A stretch of DNA of 64,000 nucleotides from an uncultured Candidatus Saccharibacteria bacterium. Its GTDB lineage: Bacteria > Patescibacteriota > Saccharimonadia > Saccharimonadales > Saccharimonadaceae. Below the pieces are notes generated by a model. The model was given only the letters and a program-made list of their open reading frames with translations. It made no database searches and was not told the origin of the DNA. The position numbers were made by a program, and so were the translations under genes. The DNA lies in the NCBI GenBank assembly GCA_937906385.1, contig CALCYQ010000004.1, positions 62,001-126,000 on the forward strand. The letters run 5' to 3'. Positions 1 to 6,893 of the stretch are shown here, piece after piece; position 1 is the first letter of the stretch; every line of letters starts with the position of its first letter.

Positions 1-891
1 CTGAATGAAATTTTACCAGATAGTTGGATAGATTTATCGCAGCCGACTGATGATGAAATTAGTCGCGTAGCCGACATCACCCATGTCAGTCGCGAGCTAC
101 TCGCTAAAATGCTCGATGATGATGAGTTGCCGCGCATCGAAACCGAAAAGAACGCCACGCTTATCGTCATCGACGTTCCTGCCTTTATTAGCCAAGAAGA
201 CAAGTATGTTACTTATCCGCTCGGTATAATTATCACAAACAACAACTATTTCATTACAATCGCACCAAAAGGCACCACACTTCTTAATGACTTTCGTAAA
301 AATACCGTCAAAGATTTTCGCACCGCCAAAAAATCGCGCTTCCTAATTCAAGTCCTTAACGCGGCGGCGGCAAGTTATATTAAAGCGCTTAACGAAATAT
401 ATAGCGAAATCGAAGCTAGGGAAGACACGCTTCAAAAATCCACCCAAAACGAGGACCTCATTAATCTTCTCGCCACCGAAAAAACACTCGTTTACTTCAC
501 GACATCTCTTAAAGAAAACGACGGCGTGCTTGATCGCCTTAGCAAAGGCAACGTTATCCCGCTTTTCGAAGGCGACGCCGATTTGCTCGACGACACTATG
601 ATTGAAACCCATCAGGCCATCGACATGGCCGAGCTCTATCGCAAAATTCTCTCTAGCATTACTAATACTTATGCCACTGTCATTTCAAACAACCTCAACA
701 ACGTCATGAAATTCCTCGCAGGTATCACGATTGTTCTTTCGATTCCTACCATGATTTCATCCTTCCTAGGCATGAACGTCTGGTTTGGCGAAATCGGCAC
801 TAACCATGCATCGGCTTGGGTTATTTTAGGTATTTCAGTATTAGTATCCATCGCCGCTGGCATCTGGCTCAAGAAAAAGGGCATGCTCTAA
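1..891 (+). CDS. corA: CorA-family Mg2+ transporter, 5' end cut by window
   Basis: The frame is open from the first base, so the N-terminus lies upstream; the first in-window ATG (109) is internal. The product is the C-terminal part of a CorA-type divalent cation channel, which imports Mg2+ (or Co2+/Ni2+) through a homopentamer. Visible: a long helical region (about residues 60-200 of the visible part), then two C-terminal membrane segments. The first segment ends in the diagnostic GMN motif (FLGMNVWFG), which forms the selectivity filter, and the tail ends in the usual short basic stretch (LKKKGML). No terminator separates it from the CYTH gene 29 nt downstream, but that gene has its own -10 box. 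Family assignment is firm; the ion is inferred from the family. Confidence 0.9.
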   Translation: MNEILPDSWIDLSQPTDDEISRVADITHVSRELLAKMLDDDELPRIETEKNATLIVIDVPAFISQEDKYVTYPLGIIITNNNYFITIAPKGTTLLNDFRKNTVKDFRTAKKSRFLIQVLNAAAASYIKALNEIYSEIEAREDTLQKSTQNEDLINLLATEKTLVYFTTSLKENDGVLDRLSKGNVIPLFEGDADLLDDTMIETHQAIDMAELYRKILSSITNTYATVISNNLNNVMKFLAGITIVLSIPTMISSFLGMNVWFGEIGTNHASAWVILGISVLVSIAAGIWLKKKGML

Positions 892-919
892 ACGGTAAAA
901 TATACGCTATACTAAGAAT

Positions 920-1498
920 ATGAAAGCAGAAATCGAAGCTAAATTTTTGGATATCGACAAAGAAAACATCCGCAAGCTCCTCAAAAACATCGGCGCGGAA
1001 TTAGTTCAGCCAGAGCGCATGATGGAACGCGCCGTATTTGATAGCCCAAATCCAAATGAATATTATCGCGTACGCAATGAAGGCAATCAGATCACGATGT
1101 CGTTCAAACATTGCGACGACCGTAGTATTGAAGGCATGAAAGAAATTTGTCTCACAGTCGATAATTATAATAATGCCATCGAATTCCTCACGTACGCTAT
1201 TGGCGCGCCAAAGGCCCAGCAAGAAACTTATCGTGAGTCTTGGATAAAAGATGGGGTTGAAATCGACATTGATACATGGCCATGGGTACCATCATTCATT
1301 GAAATCGAAGGTAAATCCGCCGAAGCCGTCGAAAAACTCGCCAACGAACTCGGGTTTAGGATGGAAGACGCCGAATATGGTTCCGTCGAAATTGTCTATC
1401 AACAAATTTTCGATGTCACCGAAGATGAAATTAATTACATGCCAGAAATTAAATTCACCAACGTTCCCGAATGGCTCGAAGCGCGCCGTCGCAAATAA
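920..1498 (+). CDS. CYTH domain protein (class IV adenylate cyclase/thiamine-triphosphatase fold)
   Basis: A 192-aa protein that begins with the CYTH signature ExExK (EIEAKF, residues 4-9), followed by alternating charged strands expected of the triphosphate-binding tunnel (RVRNEG, SFKHCDDR, and a late WPWVPSFIEIEGKS segment). The family acts on triphosphate substrates such as ATP, ThTP or inorganic triphosphate; which one applies here cannot be told. The length is normal for the class IV cyclase-like subgroup. A TATACT box at 908-913 ends 6 nt before the ATG and no Shine-Dalgarno is present, so the mRNA is probably leaderless. Confidence 0.82.
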   Translation: MKAEIEAKFLDIDKENIRKLLKNIGAELVQPERMMERAVFDSPNPNEYYRVRNEGNQITMSFKHCDDRSIEGMKEICLTVDNYNNAIEFLTYAIGAPKAQQETYRESWIKDGVEIDIDTWPWVPSFIEIEGKSAEAVEKLANELGFRMEDAEYGSVEIVYQQIFDVTEDEINYMPEIKFTNVPEWLEARRRK

Positions 1499-1531
1499 TG
1501 CTATAATGGCATCAAGAAAAAAGGGAAGCAT

Positions 1532-2098
1532 ATGTCTAAGGAAGTAATGAAAATCGAAGTTAAAGACGCGCCAAAAGCGAAGAAAATCGCTGCACCAATC
1601 GTTATTGATATCATCATGCTCGTGCTCGGCATTTCGCTTTTAATTTGGGCCGGCACCGTCACGAATATAATCTCAGTTACCATTGGCATTCTATTCTTAC
1701 TCTATGCCACTTTTAATTTCGTCGGCTACTTTCGCGTCAAAGAAAAGAAAGCGCGCGATATTCCAGCCCTCATTACTGGCATCGCATTACTAGTTGCAGG
1801 TATTTTCCTTTGTACGCAAATGCAATTCATTAAAGAAGTTATTTCCTTCATCGTCGGCATCTTCATTATTCTCGAAAGTATGCTTCGCATCCAAGACGCC
1901 TTAATGTTCCGCAAATCGCACCCAGATTCATTTAAGACGCCACTCATTCTTGCTTGCATTGGTCTTCTTTGCGGCGTGCTATGTATCCTTGGCAAAATTC
2001 TAATTCCAGATATCATGTTCCAAGTGCTTGGCGCTATGATTGTTATTTTCGCCTTTGCAGATATCTCGAGTATCCTTACGAGTAATCGCAAAATTTAA
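1532..2098 (+). CDS. DUF308/HdeD-like multi-pass membrane protein
   Basis: A 188-aa protein with a short charged N-terminus (about 28 residues) and then six hydrophobic segments in pairs, each pair carrying a Gly-rich turn. This is the repeat layout of DUF308/HdeD proteins. The molecular role of this family is unknown outside the acid-stress HdeD of enterobacteria. An extended -10 box (TG at 1499-1500, TATAAT 1502-1507) lies 24 nt upstream and a GGGAAG Shine-Dalgarno-like run precedes the ATG. The gene ends at a bidirectional hairpin shared with the convergent flavodoxin. Confidence 0.7.
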   Translation: MSKEVMKIEVKDAPKAKKIAAPIVIDIIMLVLGISLLIWAGTVTNIISVTIGILFLLYATFNFVGYFRVKEKKARDIPALITGIALLVAGIFLCTQMQFIKEVISFIVGIFIILESMLRIQDALMFRKSHPDSFKTPLILACIGLLCGVLCILGKILIPDIMFQVLGAMIVIFAFADISSILTSNRKI

Positions 2099-2110
2099 CC
2101 AATCAAAAAA

Positions 2111-2134
2111 AAGACGCCAAGCGGCGTCTTTTTT
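2111..2134. terminator. Bidirectional intrinsic terminator
   Basis: An 8-bp stem AAGACGCC/GGCGTCTT with a 4-nt loop is flanked by A and T runs on both sides. It sits between the convergent DUF308 and flavodoxin genes and can serve both. Confidence 0.9.
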
Positions 2135-2138
2135 AAAC

Positions 2139-2666
2139 TTAAATGCCCATCTGGCCAACCCAATACTGAACTTGCTTTTTGCCACCTTCTTGACGCGCCA
2201 GCGTGCCAGGCATCGCGAGACCTTCTTGCATAATTCCGCCCACGGCGAGATTACTAATCGTATTAAATGTCCCCGATTCGCCCGATCCCTCACTCGTGCA
2301 GAATGGTGCAATATTTTTACCGGTATAAGTATGTTTTTCAAGGAAGTTATATACAATCATCGGCATATCGCCCCACCAAATTGGATACCCGATAAAAATC
2401 GTGCTATATGGTTCAAGATCCACGTCACCGACATATTCTGGACGATCCTGCATCGTACGCTCTTCAGTCGCCTTAGCGACACAATCATCATATCCTTCAG
2501 GGTATGGAACGACCGGCTCAATTTTGAATTCATCCACTTCGTGACCATCGGCCTTCAGCTGTTCCACGATATTTTTGGCAAACAATTCCGTATTGCCAAC
2601 TTCAACATTCCCAACGCTATAATTCTCGCCTGCACGTGAGAAATATACGACTAGTGCTTTTGCCAT
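2139..2666 (-). CDS. Flavodoxin
   Basis: A 175-aa flavodoxin-fold electron carrier. The N-terminal strand and FMN-phosphate loop are visible (LVVYFSRAGENY), as is the second loop IGYPIWWGDMP, whose aromatics typically stack on the flavin, and the late SEGSGESG loop. These point to the flavodoxin_4/NAD(P)H-oxidoreductase-like class common in gut and oral anaerobes. It is the second gene of a two-gene unit: its Shine-Dalgarno (AAGGAGG) overlaps the end of the cyclophilin-like gene and the genes are 8 nt apart. The MerR gene divergent from this unit is the probable regulator. Physiological partner unknown. Confidence 0.88.
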   Translation of the reverse strand: MAKALVVYFSRAGENYSVGNVEVGNTELFAKNIVEQLKADGHEVDEFKIEPVVPYPEGYDDCVAKATEERTMQDRPEYVGDVDLEPYSTIFIGYPIWWGDMPMIVYNFLEKHTYTGKNIAPFCTSEGSGESGTFNTISNLAVGGIMQEGLAMPGTLARQEGGKKQVQYWVGQMGI

Positions 2667-2674
2667 TTTCCTCC

Positions 2675-3193
2675 TTATTGTTTTGTAAAAATTACGTTTA
2701 CGTTGCCTGAGCCTACCGCTTCCGCTAAACCATCCGGATTAACGATTTTGCCTAATTTTGTGTAACGATAAGTCGTCTTAAAATCTTGATAAAATAGCAC
2801 GATGCAATCGTCTTCATAAAGCATCAAATCGCCCGCATGAATCGCGCCTACATCATACGCTGCCGTCGGTAAAGTTTCGCCACGGTAGTATTTTTCATTC
2901 CCATTCAATTCGCTCATTTCAAGTTCAAATGGTGTTGCAGCGGCAAATTCTTTTGCCGCTTCCGTGTTTGCTAATTGTATAGTAAATTTTTTCTCGCCAA
3001 TCGTCGCGACTATTGTTTGCATTTCATGCTCCTCGTTATTAACCCTACTTTCATCATGAGAATTCTTATTATCCGGAGCTGGCGTATCTAGGGACGGGCG
3101 AATGCCGTTCGACATTACGACGAACAAAATTATCACGCCAATCAAACATATCCCCAAAACTGTTAACATTTTCACATTTTCGGACTGTTTCAT
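2675..3193 (-). CDS. Membrane-anchored cyclophilin-like domain protein
   Basis: A 172-aa protein with one N-terminal membrane anchor (about residues 8-28), a polar linker, and a C-terminal domain of about 110 residues resembling the bacterial cyclophilin-like fold (ATIGEKKFTIQLANTEAA, YDVGAIHAGDLMLYEDDCIVLFY, YTKLGKIVNPDGL). These domains are repeatedly encoded next to flavodoxins; whether they have isomerase activity is doubtful. TATAAT ends 6 nt upstream of the ATG on this strand, so translation is probably leaderless. It is the first gene of the pair with flavodoxin and faces the MerR gene across 20 bp. Confidence 0.75.
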   Translation of the reverse strand: MKQSENVKMLTVLGICLIGVIILFVVMSNGIRPSLDTPAPDNKNSHDESRVNNEEHEMQTIVATIGEKKFTIQLANTEAAKEFAAATPFELEMSELNGNEKYYRGETLPTAAYDVGAIHAGDLMLYEDDCIVLFYQDFKTTYRYTKLGKIVNPDGLAEAVGSGNVNVIFTKQ

Positions 3194-3213
3194 ACTATAA
3201 TTATATACTAGTT
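3194..3213. promoter_or_regulatory. Divergent promoter/operator between MerR gene and flavodoxin unit
   Basis: The 20-bp gap holds overlapping -10 boxes for both strands inside an A/T palindrome (TATAATTATA). The minus-strand TATAAT ends 6 nt before the 3193 start. Two plus-strand candidates precede the 3214 start: TATAAT at 3196-3201 and TATACT at 3204-3209. A MerR-type activator could control both directions from here. Confidence 0.6.
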
Positions 3214-3636
3214 ATGCTAGAACAAAAAATCTACAGCCTAAAAGATGTCGTAACAAAAACTAGTTATACGACCAAAGATATTCGACATTTTGTTCGCGCA
3301 GAATTAATTCCTAGCATCGGTAAAACTGAGAAAAATCCGCGCTTCGACGAATTCGATTTGCAGTGGATACGTACGATTCGGCATCTCCAACATTGCCACA
3401 TGACAGATGACGAAATTCGCCGCTATGCATCTTTATACGCCGCCGGAACTAGCACAATACCCGAACGCAAGAAGATGCTTGACGCTAAACGCCAAGAACT
3501 CGAAGCAGAGATATACGACCTACAGGCCGGACTTGATTTTATTAGTTATCGCCAAGAATATTACGACCGCATCCGTCATTGCGACATCGATGGTGCCGCC
3601 CAAATCTTGCTCGAATCCGACATGTGTATGTTTTAA
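3214..3636 (+). CDS. MerR-family transcriptional regulator
   Basis: A 140-aa protein with an N-terminal winged helix of the MerR type (YSLKDVVTKTSYTTKDIRHFVRAELIP, then NPRFDEFDLQWIRTIRHLQ), followed by a coiled-coil dimerisation helix (residues about 90-125) of the sort found in metal-independent stress sensors. There is no C-terminal Cys cluster typical of metal sensors, although a late CDID and DMCMF segment carry single cysteines. The divergent position next to the flavodoxin unit suggests that it regulates that unit and itself. Its stop overlaps by 4 bp the stop of the convergent pgeF gene. Confidence 0.85.
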   Translation: MLEQKIYSLKDVVTKTSYTTKDIRHFVRAELIPSIGKTEKNPRFDEFDLQWIRTIRHLQHCHMTDDEIRRYASLYAAGTSTIPERKKMLDAKRQELEAEIYDLQAGLDFISYRQEYYDRIRHCDIDGAAQILLESDMCMF

Positions 3637-4394
3637 TCTTTAATACAAATTAATGCTGCATTACGCATGGTACCAGCACCACCGCGACAAGAATTAATCT
3701 GATCTGCTTCGCAAGTAGCACAAATATCACTATCGTATACATTTTGCGCGAGCACACCGGCTTTCATCAAATCTTCTTTTACGCAGCTAACCGCGTCTAG
3801 CAAATATTCGCCGTTATTAATAACTTTAATCGGCACATTTTCGAACTCCTGCAAGAAAGGCAGCCGCACATCATCGCGCACGACAAAATGATCCATCCCT
3901 ATACTCGGCAACAAAGCCACGATTAAATCTCTTGGTAGACTTTCGTATTCGCGCTCCATAGTCGCAACAGCGTTCTTCACGATATGCTTCACCGTACCAC
4001 GCCAACCGGAGTGTACGTTCGCAATTACATGGTGCACTGGGTCGAATATTAAAATCGGAATACAATCCGCCTCGCGCGTCACTAAAGACACGCCAGGTGT
4101 ATTAGTTATTAAACAATCGCAATCCGTCAGCTTAGCGCGAAAATCATCCACGCGACAACAAATATTCGAATGAATCTGCTTATCGATACGCACCAGTTTT
4201 TCGTAATCTATATCAAGTTCCGCGCATAAAGCACGAAAATTATCATCCTCGCCACTACCGACATAGCTCAAATTTTGTCGACCCTTAATTGCATCTATTG
4301 CAATCACGCCAAACTCCTCAAAAACTGGGAAGCGCAAATAATCTAATCTCTCAGTCAAAATATGTTGCACTTTTTGGTTCGATAAATCTTTCAT
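3633..4394 (-). CDS. pgeF: PgeF/YfiH (laccase-domain, LACC1-like) protein
   Basis: A 253-aa protein of the YfiH/DUF152 family, characterised as peptidoglycan editing factor PgeF in Escherichia coli and as purine nucleoside-processing LACC1-like enzymes elsewhere. Diagnostic pieces: READCIPILIFDP, the zinc-site loop ANVHSGWRGT, LLPSIGMDHFVV and CATCEADQINSCR. The metal-binding residues (Cys in ADC and His in HSGW) are present. A TAAAAT box ends 7 nt before the ATG, consistent with a leaderless mRNA. It is divergent from the seven-gene cluster across 44 bp. Confidence 0.85.
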   Translation of the reverse strand: MKDLSNQKVQHILTERLDYLRFPVFEEFGVIAIDAIKGRQNLSYVGSGEDDNFRALCAELDIDYEKLVRIDKQIHSNICCRVDDFRAKLTDCDCLITNTPGVSLVTREADCIPILIFDPVHHVIANVHSGWRGTVKHIVKNAVATMEREYESLPRDLIVALLPSIGMDHFVVRDDVRLPFLQEFENVPIKVINNGEYLLDAVSCVKEDLMKAGVLAQNVYDSDICATCEADQINSCRGGAGTMRNAALICIKD

Positions 4395-4422
4395 ACTACT
4401 TATTTTATCTTAAAAATTAATA

Positions 4423-4428
4423 TATAAT
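4423..4428 (+). promoter_or_regulatory. -10 box of the seven-gene operon
   Basis: TATAAT ends 10 nt before the ATG of the first cluster gene; no strong -35 or Shine-Dalgarno is visible. No other promoter-like site with a gap to its gene is seen until 13374, because every later gene overlaps its predecessor. Confidence 0.55.
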
Positions 4429-4438
4429 AAACATAGGC

Positions 4439-5323
4439 ATGGAGAAAGAGTTAGAAATTTTGAAGCTCGCCGATTACTCTGAATATTTTGAGCTCAACGG
4501 CGCCAGCGCCTATCTTATCGTAAACAAAAACATCGTCGACCACCCATGCATGTTCGGCTTCGTTTCGCTACCTGACGATTTTGGAACCGCCCATTCATTA
4601 TTCGAGCAAATCGAAGATAAAGCCCGCAAGCTTGGCTATAAAGATATCGTCGGTCCGCTCAATTACACCACTTGGATGTCGTATCGCTGGGCAATTAGCA
4701 ATTTCGAAACAAAATTAATGCCAGATTGCGACAATCCGCCATATTACATTGACTTTATTAAGCGGCTCGGCTACCGCGAACTCTATACTTATCGCAGCGC
4801 ACAAGTTAAAATCGACAATCCGCTTTATCATCTCAGCAAGAAGGCTTATGAGGCAAAATTAAAAGACGGCTTCACCTTCAAGTTATTCCGCGAAAAAGAA
4901 GCATATAGTGTCGCAAAAGATATCTATAACATATCGCTTGATGCCTTTGCGGGAAGCTACCTATATTCAGAAATCTCCTACGATTATTTTGAACAAGTCT
5001 ATTTAGAATGGACGCATAAACTAGATTTAGTTATGTACGTCGCGTACAATCCTGCCGGCGAGGCTATCGGCTTCGTTATGGGCTATCCAACACCAGACGG
5101 GAAGTACTTCGTCTCAAAAACTTCCGCCGTGCGCAAAGCATACCAAAAGCACAAAATTTATACAGCTCTTCTATATCTCGGTAGCAAATATATCCAAGAC
5201 CAGGGTTTTTCAGATATCTTATATCATTTCCAATGTGAACAACGTTCCACTTTTCAACGCTTCGCCGCCCGGTTCGAATCGAACGAAAAACGCTATGCAG
5301 TATTTATCAAGGACTTGACATGA
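4439..5323 (+). CDS. GNAT-superfamily acyltransferase-like protein (cluster gene 1)
   Basis: A 294-aa protein. The N-terminal half holds a GPLNYTTW segment and the C-terminal half a GNAT-like acceptor region (AYNPAGEAIGFVMGYP, then VSKTSAVRKAYQKHKIYTALLYLGSKY), where the canonical acyl-CoA pyrophosphate loop Q/RxxGxG/A is replaced by RKAYQKHKIY. It probably transfers an acyl group to an amine or hydroxyl, but the donor and acceptor are unknown. It is the first gene of seven that overlap one another; its TGA shares bases with the ATG of the next gene (ATGA). In this context it may use an acyl group activated by the two ligases at the end of the operon; that is inference. Confidence 0.6.
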   Translation: MEKELEILKLADYSEYFELNGASAYLIVNKNIVDHPCMFGFVSLPDDFGTAHSLFEQIEDKARKLGYKDIVGPLNYTTWMSYRWAISNFETKLMPDCDNPPYYIDFIKRLGYRELYTYRSAQVKIDNPLYHLSKKAYEAKLKDGFTFKLFREKEAYSVAKDIYNISLDAFAGSYLYSEISYDYFEQVYLEWTHKLDLVMYVAYNPAGEAIGFVMGYPTPDGKYFVSKTSAVRKAYQKHKIYTALLYLGSKYIQDQGFSDILYHFQCEQRSTFQRFAARFESNEKRYAVFIKDLT

Positions 5324-6384
5324 GCAAAAGCTGTAACCGTTGCTTAAACGACAAAACCGTCCGCAAACTGCGCATTTATTCTGATGGTCAGTGCAATTAT
5401 TGTCACGCATTCGATCTCAAGGCGGCCGAGCTAAAAGATTACAAACATCTCGAAAAATTATTCATACAGCGCATTGATGCCGTAAAAGGGAAATATGATT
5501 ACGACGCGGCCGTCGGCGTCTCAGGTGGCAAAGATAGCACTTATGTCCTTTATCAGCTAATCCACACTTATGGCCTTAAAGTAAAAGCTTTCACTATTAA
5601 TAATGGTTTCCTGAGCGCCGAGGCTAGAAAAAATATCGATAAAACTATTAAAGAATTCAATGTCGAACATGAATATATCGAATATGATGCCGAATTACTC
5701 CGCAAAATCTACCGCTACTCAATGAAAAAATGGCTCGTACCATGTATCGCCTGTTCCTATCTCGGCTACGCAACGATGATTAACTATACAGCTAAAATTA
5801 ATGCCGGCCTTTGCATGCACGGTCGCGGGCTCGACCAAATGATGCGCTACTACGACAGAGACACATTCTCGATCTTGGTCGACGAAGGTCTGAAAGATTA
5901 TAAAGACACCGACATCATCGCGCTCTATAGTAAATTACTAGAGAGTATTAATAAAAAACTCGGCGGCGATATGCGCGAGAATGTCGAAAAAATCTTATTT
6001 AACGGCATAAAGCGTAATGATTTTCGCGAATTTGTCGCATATTTCCTCTACCATCCTTACAACAAAAACGACGTCATAAAGTTTTTGGAAGATAACACTT
6101 CTTGGCGCGTCGAAGCGCAAGAAAAAGAACATTACGATTGCGAAATTCATAATGCCGCAAAATATATTTATCAATGCGCCGAAGGGCGGCCACATGGTTT
6201 GCCAGAGCTAAGCGTGCAAATTCGAAGTGGCCAAATCACTCGACAAGAAGCGCGCAAAATTCTCGACGAGCACACATATACCGAAGAACCAACCGCCGAA
6301 CTAAATCGGCTATGTGATTACGTCGGGCTTAGCAAGCGCGCCCTCCTCACAAAAGCCAAAATCTACAGGAGATTGCCAAAATGA
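5320..6384 (+). CDS. PP-loop ATPase, N-acetyl-sugar amidotransferase-like (cluster gene 2)
   Basis: A 354-aa protein of the TIGR03573/WbpG-PseA-like group. It begins with a four-Cys zinc ribbon (CNRCLND at 5-11 and CNYCHAF at 26-32), followed by an intact PP-loop SGGKDSTYVLY (about residue 69) and a CIAC motif. The family adenylates a carbonyl and introduces ammonia, usually to form an acetamidino group on a sugar. The HisH/HisF-type ammonia-supplying partners that known members use are not encoded nearby, so the nitrogen source, and even amidotransfer itself, is open. It starts within the stop of gene 1 and ends overlapping gene 3 (ATGA). Confidence 0.75.
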   Translation: MSKSCNRCLNDKTVRKLRIYSDGQCNYCHAFDLKAAELKDYKHLEKLFIQRIDAVKGKYDYDAAVGVSGGKDSTYVLYQLIHTYGLKVKAFTINNGFLSAEARKNIDKTIKEFNVEHEYIEYDAELLRKIYRYSMKKWLVPCIACSYLGYATMINYTAKINAGLCMHGRGLDQMMRYYDRDTFSILVDEGLKDYKDTDIIALYSKLLESINKKLGGDMRENVEKILFNGIKRNDFREFVAYFLYHPYNKNDVIKFLEDNTSWRVEAQEKEHYDCEIHNAAKYIYQCAEGRPHGLPELSVQIRSGQITRQEARKILDEHTYTEEPTAELNRLCDYVGLSKRALLTKAKIYRRLPK

Positions 6385-6893
6385 ATATCATAAAATATAT
6401 CTCCGCCCAATATCGCTTGCTAATCTACGCAACTTTGGCGATGATTTTTAGTTTGCTCATAACGAATCTCACACGAGATATCGCGGTACCAAATATTTTG
6501 CAGTTATTCATCTTATTTTTGCTCTTGGCCTACATCATGCGCACCGTCGACGATATTCATGATTATAAAAAAGACCGCCGTCGGCACAAAAAGCACTATC
6601 TTAGTAAAAATGAGTTAATCTTCCTACTAATACTAATCGTCGCTAGCTTTTTGGGGCTAAATTTTGCCTTCTTTAATATTAATGGCGTATTCAGCTTACT
6701 ACTCCTCGCAATTATTTTTATCTGGGAACTATTTCCGCTATGCAAAGTCATATTCTTACCGCTCACATGTGCTATTTATTTATTTTTCGCCGGGGGACAA
6801 GATACTTTTTCGCAATACGAAATTTGGATCGTACTAGTCATACTATTATTTATATCTTGCGCATTTTATGCATATAAAAGAGGAGGCAAATAA
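6381..6893 (+). CDS. Half-length UbiA-like membrane protein (cluster gene 3)
   Basis: A 170-aa integral membrane protein with about five hydrophobic segments. Residues about 55-85 read TVDDIHDYKKDRRRHKKHY followed by LSKNE. This matches the first Asp-rich motif of UbiA prenyltransferases (N/DDxxDxxxD, then a basic stretch and a Ser before the next helix), but the second Asp motif and roughly half of the nine helices are missing. It could be a true short prenyltransferase, a subunit, or a protein that only keeps the diphosphate-binding motif. Stop and next start overlap as TAATG. The assignment to UbiA is by motif only. Confidence 0.5.
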   Translation: MNIIKYISAQYRLLIYATLAMIFSLLITNLTRDIAVPNILQLFILFLLLAYIMRTVDDIHDYKKDRRRHKKHYLSKNELIFLLILIVASFLGLNFAFFNINGVFSLLLLAIIFIWELFPLCKVIFLPLTCAIYLFFAGGQDTFSQYEIWIVLVILLFISCAFYAYKRGGK

